DNA of 64,000 bases from Flavobacterium agri (GCF_013401995.1 NZ_JACBJI010000001.1:680905-744904), one strand, 5' to 3'. Shown: positions 44,906 through 53,504, counted from the first letter of the stretch. Notes: a model not told the origin generated them from the letters alone. Numbers and translations are program-made.

Positions 44906-46441
44906 ATGATAAAAAAACTACTTTACCTGCTATTACCTGCCTGTGCCCTCGGTCAGGCGCCCGTGGTACAATGGAACCGCACATTGGGCACAAGCTCCGT
45001 AGACATCGGAATGGACATTGCCGAAACCAACGACGGCGGAATCGTCGTTATGGGCGACGCTTGGTCCCAAACCTCGGCCGTCCAGAATGCGCACGGCGAC
45101 AACGAAATGTGGCTCGTAAAACTCAATCCAGACGGAACGACTGCCTGGAACCGCGCATTTGGCGGCGCATTATCCGATCACGGCCGCAAAGTCATCCCGA
45201 CCCAAGACGGCAATTACATCATAGCCGGCACTACATATTCGAGCAACGGCGATGTTTCCCAAAGCCACGGCATGGGCGATTACTGGATTGCGAAAGTGAG
45301 CGCGTCGGCCAATACGGGAAATGTGTTTTGGCAGAAAAGCTTCGGCGGAACGCACAACGACTTTTTGGATCAGGTGATCGAAACTCCGGATGCGGGCTAT
45401 GTCTTATTTGGCCATTCCCGATCTACGGACGGCCAAGTTGGCACGAATCACGGCATCGAAGACCTTTGGATCATAAAAATAGACGCATCGGCGAATATCG
45501 TTTGGCAACACGTGTATGGTGGTTCGGGCGAAGATATCATCCACAAAGCGATTTCGACATCCGATGGCGGTTATCTGGCTTTGGGCTATACGAATTCGAA
45601 CGACGGCGACCTTACGCAGAATCACGGGATTGAAGATGGCTACGCGTTGAAAATCGCTGCCGATGGCACGCTTCAATGGAGTAAACAATACGGAGGATCT
45701 TTGTTCGACGTGTTCTATTCGGCGGTTGAAGTAGATGGCGCTTATATTTTGGCCGGAACTACCGCCTCCGATGACGGAGACGTAAACCAGCAGCACGACG
45801 TCCACGACGGTTGGCTTTTGAAAATCGGCATGGACGGCCAGATTCTGGAATCGCATCTTTACGGTGGCGAAGGTTCCGATTCGTTCGAATCCATCGAGCT
45901 TGCAAGCAACGGCGATATCGTCGTGGCGGGCAATACGCTCTCGAATACGGGAGACGTTTCGGGAAATCACGGGCAATTCGACGTTTGGCTCGTGCGATTT
46001 GACCCAAACCTCGACATCATTTGGCAAAAATGTATCGGAGCCAGCTCAAGCGACGTGGCATACGGCCTTTGTCTCACTTCCGACGGCGGTTATGCGACCA
46101 TTGGCTACACCGAGTCGAACAACGAATATGACGTGCAACCCAATCACGGCATTTACGATTTTTACGTAACCAAATTGGTTCCGGAAGCATTGGCGGTCGA
46201 CCATCCGGATCCGATTAGTGTAGAATTGTTTCCGAATCCTGTCGCAACCGAATTACAGCTGCGCTTCCGAGACGGAATGACGGCTGATTCCGTTACGATT
46301 ACCGATATGACAGGTAAAACGGTATTGTCTGAAAATCCGGTTTCGAATTCCGTTGACGTTTCCAGTCTGGCTTCGGGAACGTACCTGATCGCGATTTCGG
46401 CCGGCAACAAATCATTCACTTCAAAATTCATCAAAAAGTAA
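44906..46441 (+). CDS. T9SS-secreted repeat protein, delta-60/propeller-like
   Basis: 511 residues. A signal peptide (MIKKLLYLLLPACALGQ) is followed by about seven ~60-residue repeats, each with a pattern like GGSGEDIIHKAISTSDGGYL then G-H-G-x-x-D-x-W-x-x-K. These probably form a beta-propeller. A type A T9SS sorting domain follows from ~430 (VELFPNPVATELQL) to the C-terminal KSFTSKFIKK. Secreted or surface-attached; no catalytic motif seen. A deleted paralogue lies immediately upstream. Its position inside an aromatic catabolism operon is odd, and it shares one base with the thioesterase start (TAATG). Confidence 0.9.
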   Translation: MIKKLLYLLLPACALGQAPVVQWNRTLGTSSVDIGMDIAETNDGGIVVMGDAWSQTSAVQNAHGDNEMWLVKLNPDGTTAWNRAFGGALSDHGRKVIPTQDGNYIIAGTTYSSNGDVSQSHGMGDYWIAKVSASANTGNVFWQKSFGGTHNDFLDQVIETPDAGYVLFGHSRSTDGQVGTNHGIEDLWIIKIDASANIVWQHVYGGSGEDIIHKAISTSDGGYLALGYTNSNDGDLTQNHGIEDGYALKIAADGTLQWSKQYGGSLFDVFYSAVEVDGAYILAGTTASDDGDVNQQHDVHDGWLLKIGMDGQILESHLYGGEGSDSFESIELASNGDIVVAGNTLSNTGDVSGNHGQFDVWLVRFDPNLDIIWQKCIGASSSDVAYGLCLTSDGGYATIGYTESNNEYDVQPNHGIYDFYVTKLVPEALAVDHPDPISVELFPNPVATELQLRFRDGMTADSVTITDMTGKTVLSENPVSNSVDVSSLASGTYLIAISAGNKSFTSKFIKK

Positions 46442-46869
46442 TGTTCACCAAAACCGAAACCATCCGTTTCAAACACGTCGATTTCGCCGGGATCGTCTTT
46501 TACCCGAGATTTCTCGAAATGCTCAACGATCTTGTCGAAGATTGGTTCGAGGAAGCACTCGACCGTCCGTTTTCTAAAATACACGAAACCAACGGTATTC
46601 CGACCGTCGACCTCAAAGTCCAGTTTAAGAAACCCGGACGCATCGGAGACGTGCTTACCAAGTCGCTTTGGGTCAAAAACGTAGGCGGCGCATCGGTTAC
46701 TTGCGGTTTCCAGTTCAAGCAGGCCGATTCGAGTGTTTGCCTTGAAGGCGAAGTGACGCTCGTGAATGTCGGGCTCGACAAAGCATCGAACCAGATCAAA
46801 GCCGTTCCTTTTGAGGACGACACCCGAAATAAAATTTCCAAATTCCAAATCCCGACTGATGGACTTTAA
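46441..46869 (+). CDS. 4-hydroxybenzoyl-CoA thioesterase-like hotdog enzyme
   Basis: 142 residues, single hotdog domain. The segment FKHVDFAGIVFYPRFLEML contains the catalytic Asp of the 4HBT type (D-x-x-G-I-V-F). It would hydrolyse an aryl-CoA such as gentisyl-CoA or 5-hydroxyanthranilyl-CoA to the free acid and CoA, exactly the step needed between the CoA-level monooxygenase and the gentisate-dioxygenase-like cupin. The last 11 nt overlap the nitrilase start. Confidence 0.88.
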   Translation: MFTKTETIRFKHVDFAGIVFYPRFLEMLNDLVEDWFEEALDRPFSKIHETNGIPTVDLKVQFKKPGRIGDVLTKSLWVKNVGGASVTCGFQFKQADSSVCLEGEVTLVNVGLDKASNQIKAVPFEDDTRNKISKFQIPTDGL

Positions 46870-47839
46870 AAAATTCAAAGCCGCCACCGTTCAGACTTCA
46901 CCTGTTTTCCTAAACGTCGAAAAAACGGTAGACAAAGCCGTTTCCATCATAAAGGAAGCCGCTTCGAACGGAGCGAAACTTATCGCTTTCCCAGAGGTTT
47001 TCATCTCAGGATATCCATATTGGAACTGGATCATGACGCCGGTTCAGGGCAGCGCCTGGTATGAAAAACTGTACCGCAATTCGGTAGATGTTTTCGGACC
47101 CGACATGCAGAAGATTTATGATGCGGCGAAAGAATTCGACATCCATATCGTGATCGGAATCAACGAAAGAGGCGAAAGTTATGGCGAGATCTACAATACG
47201 AACCTGATTATCGACAATTCGGGCAACCTTATCGGAAAACACCGAAAATTAGTTCCGACCTGGGCCGAAAAATTGACGTGGACTTCGGGCGACGGTTCTT
47301 CACTTAAGGTTTACGATACGCAAGTCGGGCCTGTGGGAACGCTTGCCTGCGGCGAAAACACCAATACGTTGGCACGTTTCACGTTGCTTTCCCAAGGCGA
47401 ACTCGTACACATCGCCAATTACATTTCGCTTCCCGTCGCTCCACCCGATTACAACATGGCCGAGGCGATAAAAATCCGTGCGGCCGCGCATTCGTTCGAA
47501 GGCAAGTTGTTCACGATTGTTTCCTGTTCAACGATTTCGCAGGAAATCATGGATGCGATGAAGACCGATGTTCCGAATGCCGAAGAATTGCTGACGCGCA
47601 AAAATTCGGCGTTTTCCGGATTCATCGGACCCAACGGCGCCGTGATTGGAGAGCCTTTGATAGACGAGGAAGGCATCGCGTATGCCGAAATCGACCTTTC
47701 CAAATGCATACAACCCAAACAGATGCACGACATTTTGGGGCATTACAACCGCTTCGACATTTTCGATTTGCGCGTGAATGTGGCCCCGACGCGTAAAATA
47801 ACGTTTGTAGACAAGCACGAGGATTTCCGCAAAGACTAA
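46859..47839 (+). CDS. nitrilase superfamily C-N hydrolase
   Basis: 326 residues from the ATG at 46859, inside the end of the thioesterase gene. The catalytic triad is complete: Glu46 in LIAFPEVFISGYPYW, Lys130 in IGKHRKLVPTWAEKLTW, Cys164 in TLACGENTNTLARF. The CGENTNTLAR motif is that of true nitrilases rather than amidases, so conversion of a nitrile to a carboxylate is likely. It may feed an aromatic acid into the CoA ligase by hydrolysing an aryl nitrile; this is inferred from the operon only. Cytoplasmic, likely oligomeric. Confidence 0.9.
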   Translation: MDFKKFKAATVQTSPVFLNVEKTVDKAVSIIKEAASNGAKLIAFPEVFISGYPYWNWIMTPVQGSAWYEKLYRNSVDVFGPDMQKIYDAAKEFDIHIVIGINERGESYGEIYNTNLIIDNSGNLIGKHRKLVPTWAEKLTWTSGDGSSLKVYDTQVGPVGTLACGENTNTLARFTLLSQGELVHIANYISLPVAPPDYNMAEAIKIRAAAHSFEGKLFTIVSCSTISQEIMDAMKTDVPNAEELLTRKNSAFSGFIGPNGAVIGEPLIDEEGIAYAEIDLSKCIQPKQMHDILGHYNRFDIFDLRVNVAPTRKITFVDKHEDFRKD

Positions 47840-47857
47840 TCTAAAACCACAGAAACG

Positions 47858-49180
47858 ATGTCTGCCAACCCAAACAACAAACTGCAAAAAGTACTCGGAT
47901 TGGGCTTCGGCATCGCTATTTTCGTGGGCGGAACGATCGGCGTCGGCATTTTGAGGACACCGGGCGAAATCGCCACTTATCTCGACGACGGCTGGCTTAT
48001 CGTAGCCTGTTGGCTGATTGGCGGGCTTTATATCCTGATGGGTTGCGGCGCGTATTCGGAGCTCGCCACGTCCATTCCGAAGGCCGGCGGTTCATACAAT
48101 TACATCAAACGCGCGTTCGGCGATTATGCGGGATTCCTTTCGGGTTGGTTCGATTACATCACCAACGCGATCGCTCCGGCGTTCTTTTGCATCGTCATCA
48201 GCGAATACATCGCGATTTTGATTCCCGAAATAAAAGGCCAGACGACGGTCGTAGCCGTGGGATTCCTGATCGGGTTTATGCTGATCCATGTCAGCGGCGT
48301 CAGGAACGGCAGTATCGTGCAGCAAATCACGAGCATCATCAAAGTGGCGTTTTTCGTGGCTTTGATCGTCGCTTGTTTCTGGTATTCGGACATTGCCGTA
48401 AAACGTATTCCGATAGAACCGCGCCTCATGCCGCTCGGGGTCGTGATCGGCTTTTTCAAATCGTTACAGATGGCTTTGGGCGCTTACGACGGTTGGTACG
48501 CGGTGTGCTTTTTTGCCGAGGAAGACGAAAATCCGAACAAGAACATCCCGAAATCGCTTTACACGGGCGCGATCATCGTCATCGCCATTTACGTCGTGAT
48601 CAATATGGCGTTCCTTCACGTGTTGCCTGCGGCCGCCATTGCCGATTCTCCGTTAGCTGCTTCCGATGTGGCGAAAACCGTGTTCGGGCAAAAAGGCTCG
48701 ACGATCGTAACGGTCATCGCTATTTTTTCGATTATCGGAATCCTCAATGCCTATATGATGATTCCGCCGCGTATCCTTTACGGATTGAGCCGCGACGGGT
48801 TTTTCGTGAAATCGGGCACCAAAGTCAATAAAGGTGGTACGCCTATCGTCACGCTTTTGTGCTCGTCGGCGTTTACGTTGGGATTGATACTCGTCGGTTC
48901 GTTCGAGGTGTTGTTCGCATTGGCCACGTTCATGTCGGTCATCGTTTGGGGATTGGCGTATTGCTCACTGATCAAACTGCGTATTTCTGAACCTGACCTG
49001 ATCCGCCCTTACAAAGCATGGGGTTATCCTTTTACCGCCATTTTACTCGTCGGATTTTCGCTGGCCGTGTTTTTGGGATTCGCCTACAGCGACCGCAACA
49101 GCTTTTTGGTCATTGCGGCCATTGCCGTGGTTTCTTACCCTATTTTCCGTCTTATCCAACCTAAAACAAATAGCACATAA
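47858..49180 (+). CDS. APC family amino acid/organic acid permease
   Basis: 440 residues, twelve membrane helices. The first helix has the unwound FGIAIFVGGTIGVGILRTPGEIA segment that contacts carboxylate and amino groups in LeuT-fold permeases. YSELATSIPKAGGSYNYIKRAFGDYAGF is the amphipathic segment after helix 2. Encoded 18 nt after the nitrilase gene, so probably imports the aromatic amine, nitrile or acid degraded by this region. The specificity cannot be derived. Confidence 0.92.
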   Translation: MSANPNNKLQKVLGLGFGIAIFVGGTIGVGILRTPGEIATYLDDGWLIVACWLIGGLYILMGCGAYSELATSIPKAGGSYNYIKRAFGDYAGFLSGWFDYITNAIAPAFFCIVISEYIAILIPEIKGQTTVVAVGFLIGFMLIHVSGVRNGSIVQQITSIIKVAFFVALIVACFWYSDIAVKRIPIEPRLMPLGVVIGFFKSLQMALGAYDGWYAVCFFAEEDENPNKNIPKSLYTGAIIVIAIYVVINMAFLHVLPAAAIADSPLAASDVAKTVFGQKGSTIVTVIAIFSIIGILNAYMMIPPRILYGLSRDGFFVKSGTKVNKGGTPIVTLLCSSAFTLGLILVGSFEVLFALATFMSVIVWGLAYCSLIKLRISEPDLIRPYKAWGYPFTAILLVGFSLAVFLGFAYSDRNSFLVIAAIAVVSYPIFRLIQPKTNST

Positions 49181-49204
49181 CCCAATTTCCGATAAAGAAA
49201 ACGA

Positions 49205-49235
49205 TTGCGAAATACACGTCTAAATCGTAAGTTTG
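49205..49235 (+). promoter_or_regulatory. flavobacterial promoter, TTG-N20-TAnnTTTG
   Basis: TTG at 49205-49207 and TAAGTTTG at 49228-49235, spaced 20 nt, the best match in the window to the flavobacterial promoter. It starts 18 nt before the gentisate-dioxygenase-like gene, so the lower pathway (49253-51874) can be expressed separately from the upper pathway. Confidence 0.75.
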
Positions 49236-49252
49236 ACCTTTAACCACAACCT

Positions 49253-50365
49253 ATGGAAACACAACATTCCGACGATGTGATCGGACGCGCCCGAGTCAAG
49301 GACACGCCCGAACTCGAAGCCTACTACAAAGAACTCGAAACCCTTGGTGCGGGCGCGCTTTGGACCGTCGCCAACGATATAGAACCTTGGGAACCGCGCA
49401 CGAATTCGGTTCCTATGTTATGGAAATACGAGAATTTGCGTGAACTCGTGCTCAAATCTTCGGAACTCGTCACACCCGAACAAGCCGGAAGACGCGTCGT
49501 GTACCTCGTGAACGACAAACGCAGGGACGTATCTGCTGCGGTCGGTTGGTTGTATACGGGAATCCAGGTGACGCGTCCCGGAGAAAGCACTTCGGCCCAT
49601 CGCCATAAAGCATCAGCATTGAGATTTATAATGGAAGGCTCTGGCGGTTATACGGTCGTCGACGGAAATAAAGTCACGTTCGAGGTCAACGATTTCGTGA
49701 TTACGCCGAATTCGGCCTGGCACGAGCACGGTTGCGATGAAAACGGAAAAACCTGTATTTGGCAGGACGGACTCGACATTCCGCTCGTGAATGCGCTCGA
49801 AGCCAACGATTATGCGGTTTTTGACGGAAAACAGCCGTTGAAAACACCAACAAATTTTCTGCCTCTTTCCTACTCCGGCGCCGGATTGCGTCCGAGCGGA
49901 CACGATTGGGACAAACCGTATTCGCCCTTATTCAAATATGCGTGGAAAGACGTATATCCGACATTGGCCGAGGCCGCGAAAGTCACCGAAGATTCACCTT
50001 TCGACGGCGTCATCATGCAATATTCGAATCCGCTTACGGGCGGCCATGTGATGCAGACGATGGGCGCATCCATGCAATTATTGCGTCCGGGATTCAAAGG
50101 AAAAGCACACAAACACACGGGCTCTTTCGTATACCAGTGCGCCAAAGGGCACGGGTATTCGATTATCGGCGGAAAGCGTTTCGATTGGAAAGAACGCGAT
50201 ATTTTCTGCGTGCCAAGCTGGACGTGGCATGAGCATGTGAACCTTTCGGATTCGGAAGATGCATGCCTGTTCTCGTTCAACGATTTGCCGACGATCGAAA
50301 AACTCGGGTTGTACCAAGACCAGGAATTGACAGAAAACGACGGATTCCAATCCGTAGCACAATAA
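49253..50365 (+). CDS. gentisate 1,2-dioxygenase-like bicupin
   Basis: 370 residues with two cupin domains. The first (~95-190) has the Fe-binding STSAHRHKASALRFIMEGSG and SAWHEHG. The second (~275-345) has GKAHKHTGSFVYQCAKGHGYS and TWHEHVN. The length is that of gentisate dioxygenases, which open the ring of gentisate between the carboxylate and the 2-OH carbon to give maleylpyruvate; 1-hydroxy-2-naphthoate and salicylate dioxygenases are close relatives. Followed by an FAH-type hydrolase and a maleate isomerase, which support maleylpyruvate as product. The stop shares a base with the next start (TAATG). Confidence 0.9.
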   Translation: METQHSDDVIGRARVKDTPELEAYYKELETLGAGALWTVANDIEPWEPRTNSVPMLWKYENLRELVLKSSELVTPEQAGRRVVYLVNDKRRDVSAAVGWLYTGIQVTRPGESTSAHRHKASALRFIMEGSGGYTVVDGNKVTFEVNDFVITPNSAWHEHGCDENGKTCIWQDGLDIPLVNALEANDYAVFDGKQPLKTPTNFLPLSYSGAGLRPSGHDWDKPYSPLFKYAWKDVYPTLAEAAKVTEDSPFDGVIMQYSNPLTGGHVMQTMGASMQLLRPGFKGKAHKHTGSFVYQCAKGHGYSIIGGKRFDWKERDIFCVPSWTWHEHVNLSDSEDACLFSFNDLPTIEKLGLYQDQELTENDGFQSVAQ

Positions 50366-50748
50366 TGACGATCCCAACTGCCATAACCCATCAGGAAATC
50401 ATGCAGTGCGAACAGCTGCTGTTTGAAGCCATGCGTTCGAGCGACGTGGAAACCCTCGACAAATTGCTGCACGACGACTTGATTTTCATGATCCCGAACG
50501 GACAAACCGTCACCAAGAAAGCCGATCTCGATTCCCACAAGGCCGGCACGATGACCATTGACGAGGCCAATTTGACTTTCGGGGAAATCGCATTGATCGA
50601 CGATTGCGCGGTTTCTACCGTGACGATGACGGCAAGCGGAAAAATGCTCGGCCAACCGTTGTCGGGAGAATTCCGTTACGTGCGCATGTGGAAAAAATTC
50701 GACGGACAGATGAAAGTCATCGGCGGAAGCTGCATCCAAACCCAATAA
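50365..50748 (+). CDS. NTF2-like/SnoaL-like small protein
   Basis: 127 residues from the ATG at 50365, which shares one base with the dioxygenase stop. The start MTIPTAITHQEIMQCEQLLFEAMRSSDVETLDKLLHDDLIFMIPNGQ fits the cone-shaped NTF2-like fold used by many small isomerases, dehydratases and ligand-binding proteins. No fixed catalytic residues can be assigned. Being within the lower gentisate-type pathway it may handle a ring-cleavage intermediate. Confidence 0.85.
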   Translation: MTIPTAITHQEIMQCEQLLFEAMRSSDVETLDKLLHDDLIFMIPNGQTVTKKADLDSHKAGTMTIDEANLTFGEIALIDDCAVSTVTMTASGKMLGQPLSGEFRYVRMWKKFDGQMKVIGGSCIQTQ

Positions 50749-50783
50749 AAACAATAAATAAAATTCATTAGTATCCCAATAAA

Positions 50784-51701
50784 GTGAAACTACTTACATA
50801 CACTACCCAAAATTCCGAAGCCAAACTCGGCGTGTTGCACCAGGACGCGATCATCGACCTTGAAACGCTTGGCTTCAAACACAATCTCACGTTTCCGAAA
50901 ACCATGCTCGACCTTATCGACGCCGGATTTGACGAAGTGAAACGCATCGAAAACACCATAAAAGAATCGAGTGAGAATGTTATCGCCTCGAGTTCGATCC
51001 CGATTAACGAAGCGACGTTATTAGCGCCGATCCCGCGTCCGAGGAAGAACATCATCGGCATCGGATTGAACTATACCGAACACGTGGCCGAAAGCGCACG
51101 TACTTTGGATACCGACAAAGCGCTTCCGCAAAAGCCCGTGATTTTCTCGAAACCGCCGACGACCGTAACGGCGACCAAGACTGATATCCTTCACAATGAA
51201 AACCTGACCCAACAACTCGATTGGGAAGTGGAACTTGCAGTTGTCATCGGCAAAAAAGGAAAATACGTGACCAAGGAAAATGCTATGGATCATGTTTTCG
51301 GATATACGGTTATCAACGACATTTCAGCCCGTGATTGCCGCCGCGCCGGACAGTGGATCGTCTCCAAAGGACAGGATACGTTCGCTCCGATGGGGCCGGT
51401 TTTGGTGACCAAAGACGAAATTGAAGATCCGCACAACCTCAATTTGTCGCTAAAACTCAACGGAGTCGAAAAACAGAATTCGAATACCAAATTCATGTTG
51501 TTCCGAATCGAAGACCTGATACAGGATTTGAGCGAGGTCTTTACGCTAGAAGCGGGAGACATCATCGCCACGGGAACGCCTGCCGGTGTCGGCGCCGGAC
51601 GCGAACCACAGGAATGGATGTGGGACGGTGACGTCGTGGAAGCGACCGTCGAGAAAATCGGGACGCTTACCAATCGCGTAAAGAAAATCGATAGACCATG
51701 A
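50784..51701 (+). CDS. fumarylacetoacetate hydrolase family (maleyl-/fumarylpyruvate hydrolase-like)
   Basis: 305 residues. The metal-binding Glu residues appear in DWEVELAVVIGKKGKYV, followed by GYTVINDISARDCR and DTFAPMGPVLVT, then EAGDIIATGTPAGVGAGRE; these are the usual FAH/HpaG-type motifs. In gentisate pathways such enzymes cut maleylpyruvate (or fumarylpyruvate) into pyruvate plus maleate (or fumarate). No glutathione- or mycothiol-type maleylpyruvate isomerase is seen, and a maleate isomerase gene follows, so direct hydrolysis to maleate is preferred. It overlaps a tiny membrane protein gene by 4 nt. Confidence 0.92.
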   Translation: MKLLTYTTQNSEAKLGVLHQDAIIDLETLGFKHNLTFPKTMLDLIDAGFDEVKRIENTIKESSENVIASSSIPINEATLLAPIPRPRKNIIGIGLNYTEHVAESARTLDTDKALPQKPVIFSKPPTTVTATKTDILHNENLTQQLDWEVELAVVIGKKGKYVTKENAMDHVFGYTVINDISARDCRRAGQWIVSKGQDTFAPMGPVLVTKDEIEDPHNLNLSLKLNGVEKQNSNTKFMLFRIEDLIQDLSEVFTLEAGDIIATGTPAGVGAGREPQEWMWDGDVVEATVEKIGTLTNRVKKIDRP

Positions 51702-51874
51702 AAAATAAAACCGTCTTACTCGTGCTGATCGTGTTGAATGTGTTGGTGTTGCTGGGTCAACTCGTCCCTGACATGACGCCGCCTTTTGCGCGTACGGTCA
51801 ATATCATTTTCCTGATCGGCAGTTTTTTGTTTTTCGCTTCGGCTTTGTCAAGTCTCAAAAAAGGTAATAATTAA
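51698..51874 (+). CDS. 58-aa two-helix membrane protein
   Basis: Short gene starting with ATGA overlap to the FAH gene (51698) and ending TAA at 51872-51874. The product (MKNKTVLLVLIVLNVLVLLG...) has two hydrophobic helices (about 6-20 and 35-51) joined by a short loop with PDMTPP. Not recognised. The overlap with the preceding stop and its clean helical pattern make it likely to be real. A dispersed inverted repeat follows directly. Confidence 0.6.
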   Translation: MKNKTVLLVLIVLNVLVLLGQLVPDMTPPFARTVNIIFLIGSFLFFASALSSLKKGNN

Positions 51875-51882
51875 AAATATCA

Positions 51883-51941
51883 GCCACGAATGACACGAAT
51901 TTTCACAAAGTCAGATTAGTGGAATTCGTGTCATTCGCGGC
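51883..51941. repeat. dispersed intergenic inverted repeat (cacgaatt type)
   Basis: GCCACGAATGACACGAATT (51883-51901) and AATTCGTGTCATTCGCGGC (51923-51941) pair with 18 of 19 bases. Related sequences are at 41345-41372 and 56991-57080, always between genes. This is the flavobacterial type of short mobile palindrome. Confidence 0.8.
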
Positions 51942-51953
51942 CAAGCAACTACT

Positions 51954-52703
51954 ATGAAAAAATACAGAATCGGCCAGATCGTGCCGTCATCGAACGTTAC
52001 GATGGAAACCGAAATACCGGCAATTTTCCGTTCACGCGAAACCATCCTTCCCGAAAAATTCACGTTCCACTCGAGCCGCATGCGCATGAAAAAAGTGACC
52101 AAGGAAGAATTGGAAGCTATGGATGCGATGAGTTTGAAATGTGCCCAGGAATTATCGGACGCGCATGTGGACGTCATGGGTTATGCCTGCCTTGTGGCCA
52201 TCATGAGCATGGGACGTGGCTACCACTGCGTTTCGGAAGTGAACCTACACCAGGAAACCGTAGCCAACGACTTCCCTACTCCTATCGTCACGAGTGCCGG
52301 TGCGTTGATCAACGGATTGAAGGTTCTCGGTGCGAAAAAAGTCGCCGTGATCACGCCATACATGCGTCCGCTTACGGATTTGGTCGTCGATTATATAGAA
52401 CATCAGGGTTTTGAAGTCGTCGACTCGATTGCGCTCGAAATACCCGACAATCTTGAAGTCGCGGCCCAAAATCCGATGAACCTTCTGGAAATCTACAAAC
52501 GTCTCGATTTGACAGGAGTCGATGTCCTCGTGGCTTCGGCCTGCGTCCAGATGCCGTCTTTGGAAGCGATCGATTTGCTCGAGAAAGAAGTCGGAATACC
52601 GGTAACCTCGGCCGCGGTGTGCACTACTTATGAAATGATGAAAAAGCTCGGAATCGAAGCAAAAGCCCCTATCGGCGGGCAATTGCTCAGTGGAAAGTAC
52701 TGA
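51954..52703 (+). CDS. maleate isomerase (Asp/Glu racemase superfamily)
   Basis: 249 residues. MKKYRIGQIVPSSNVTMETEIP is the family start. The two catalytic cysteines are Cys79 in DVMGYACLVAIMSMG and Cys197 in VLVASACVQMPSLEAI, as in maleate cis-trans isomerases and arylmalonate decarboxylases. It converts maleate to fumarate, completing the route from maleylpyruvate to the TCA cycle. It is separated from the previous genes by the inverted repeat and lies at the end of the aromatic region. Confidence 0.9.
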   Translation: MKKYRIGQIVPSSNVTMETEIPAIFRSRETILPEKFTFHSSRMRMKKVTKEELEAMDAMSLKCAQELSDAHVDVMGYACLVAIMSMGRGYHCVSEVNLHQETVANDFPTPIVTSAGALINGLKVLGAKKVAVITPYMRPLTDLVVDYIEHQGFEVVDSIALEIPDNLEVAAQNPMNLLEIYKRLDLTGVDVLVASACVQMPSLEAIDLLEKEVGIPVTSAAVCTTYEMMKKLGIEAKAPIGGQLLSGKY

Positions 52704-52798
52704 TTTCGGTAAATTGTGTAAGCGGAGGTGAAAATTCTGTAAGAATCCTCTAAATCGTTTTCGTCAATTTTGTGAAACAACACTAAAAGCTACCACCT

Positions 52799-52972
52799 AT
52801 GGAAACGAACTACAACAATTACGACATCGATTACAGTGCAAATGAGGATTTCGACAACATCATCCGAATCAATAATTCCGAAGAGGAATCGGACGATCAG
52901 GATTACGACCTCGACTACGATCCGAATGAGATGTATTTCGCTCTCCTGAACGACAACGAAAACAACTACTAA
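52799..52972 (+). CDS. 57-aa very acidic protein
   Basis: Small gene from ATG at 52799 to TAA at 52970-52972. The product is rich in Asp, Glu, Asn and Tyr (YNNYDIDYSANEDF; SEEESDDQDYDLDYDPNEMY) and should be disordered and strongly negatively charged. Not recognised. It is followed 20 nt later by a strong rho-independent terminator, which supports it as a real transcription unit. Confidence 0.65.
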   Translation: METNYNNYDIDYSANEDFDNIIRINNSEEESDDQDYDLDYDPNEMYFALLNDNENNY

Positions 52973-52993
52973 GAACAACAACCCCTTAAGAAG

Positions 52994-53019
52994 CTGGCTC
53001 CCAAAGCCGGTTTTTTTTT
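52994..53019 (+). terminator. rho-independent terminator
   Basis: Stem CTGGCT (52994-52999) / AGCCGG (53005-53010) with one G-U pair and loop CCCAA, followed by nine T residues (53011-53019). It ends the small acidic gene's transcript. Confidence 0.9.
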
Positions 53020-53101
53020 CGCGAAATGGTGAAAAGTTTCATGAAAACTGCATAACACGATTGCAGATTTTGGGCGGTACTTTTATCGTCTAACAAAAAA
53101 C

Positions 53102-53353
53102 ATGAGTATTATGGCAACTGTAAACAAAGGCGGACAGGCTCGTCACGACGGGCAAAAAAATTACGACCATTCGAACCAGCGCAACGCAGACAACGTACGC
53201 AACGCCACTCGTAAACACGAGTACAAAGAACACGACGAAACCCTTACCAACGATGCGAACTACGATGCCAAAGGCCGATTGACGACCGATGGCGAGTTCG
53301 ATGACAAAAACCAAAACGTAGACCGTCACGCCAACGATCACGGCATGGAGTAA
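53102..53353 (+). CDS. hydrophilic small protein with KGG-like N-terminus
   Basis: 83 residues (80 if the ATG at 53111 is used). It is very hydrophilic, rich in Asn, Asp, Lys and His, without hydrophobic core: VNKGGQARHDGQKNYDHSNQ, then HEYKEHDETLTNDANYD. The GG-Q-x-x-x-x-G-Q start recalls KGG-repeat stress proteins of other bacteria, which are probably desiccation- or stress-related, but this is only a faint likeness. It has a TACTTTTA -7-like element about 25 nt upstream. Probably disordered. Confidence 0.65.
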   Translation: MSIMATVNKGGQARHDGQKNYDHSNQRNADNVRNATRKHEYKEHDETLTNDANYDAKGRLTTDGEFDDKNQNVDRHANDHGME

Positions 53354-53384
53354 ATCGGAACCAATAACCTAAATAACAAACAAC

Positions 53385-53501
53385 ATGAACGGATTCTTCA
53401 AGACCATCATCGCCGGATTCACAGCCAAAAAGCTTGGAGGCGGCTGCCTTAGCATGATCATTATTTTTATTATCGTGTATTGGCTGTTGGGGAAATTTTG
53501 A
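53385..53501 (+). CDS. 38-aa single-helix membrane protein
   Basis: Frame from ATG 53385 to TGA 53499-53501: MNGFFKTIIAGFTAKKLGGG, then one hydrophobic helix (residues ~21-36). The Gly-rich amphipathic front with Lys-Lys before the helix resembles small membrane proteins that follow stress genes, but no family is recognised. It lies 31 nt after the previous gene and directly before a repeat region. Confidence 0.5.
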   Translation: MNGFFKTIIAGFTAKKLGGGCLSMIIIFIIVYWLLGKF

Positions 53502-53504
53502 GTG

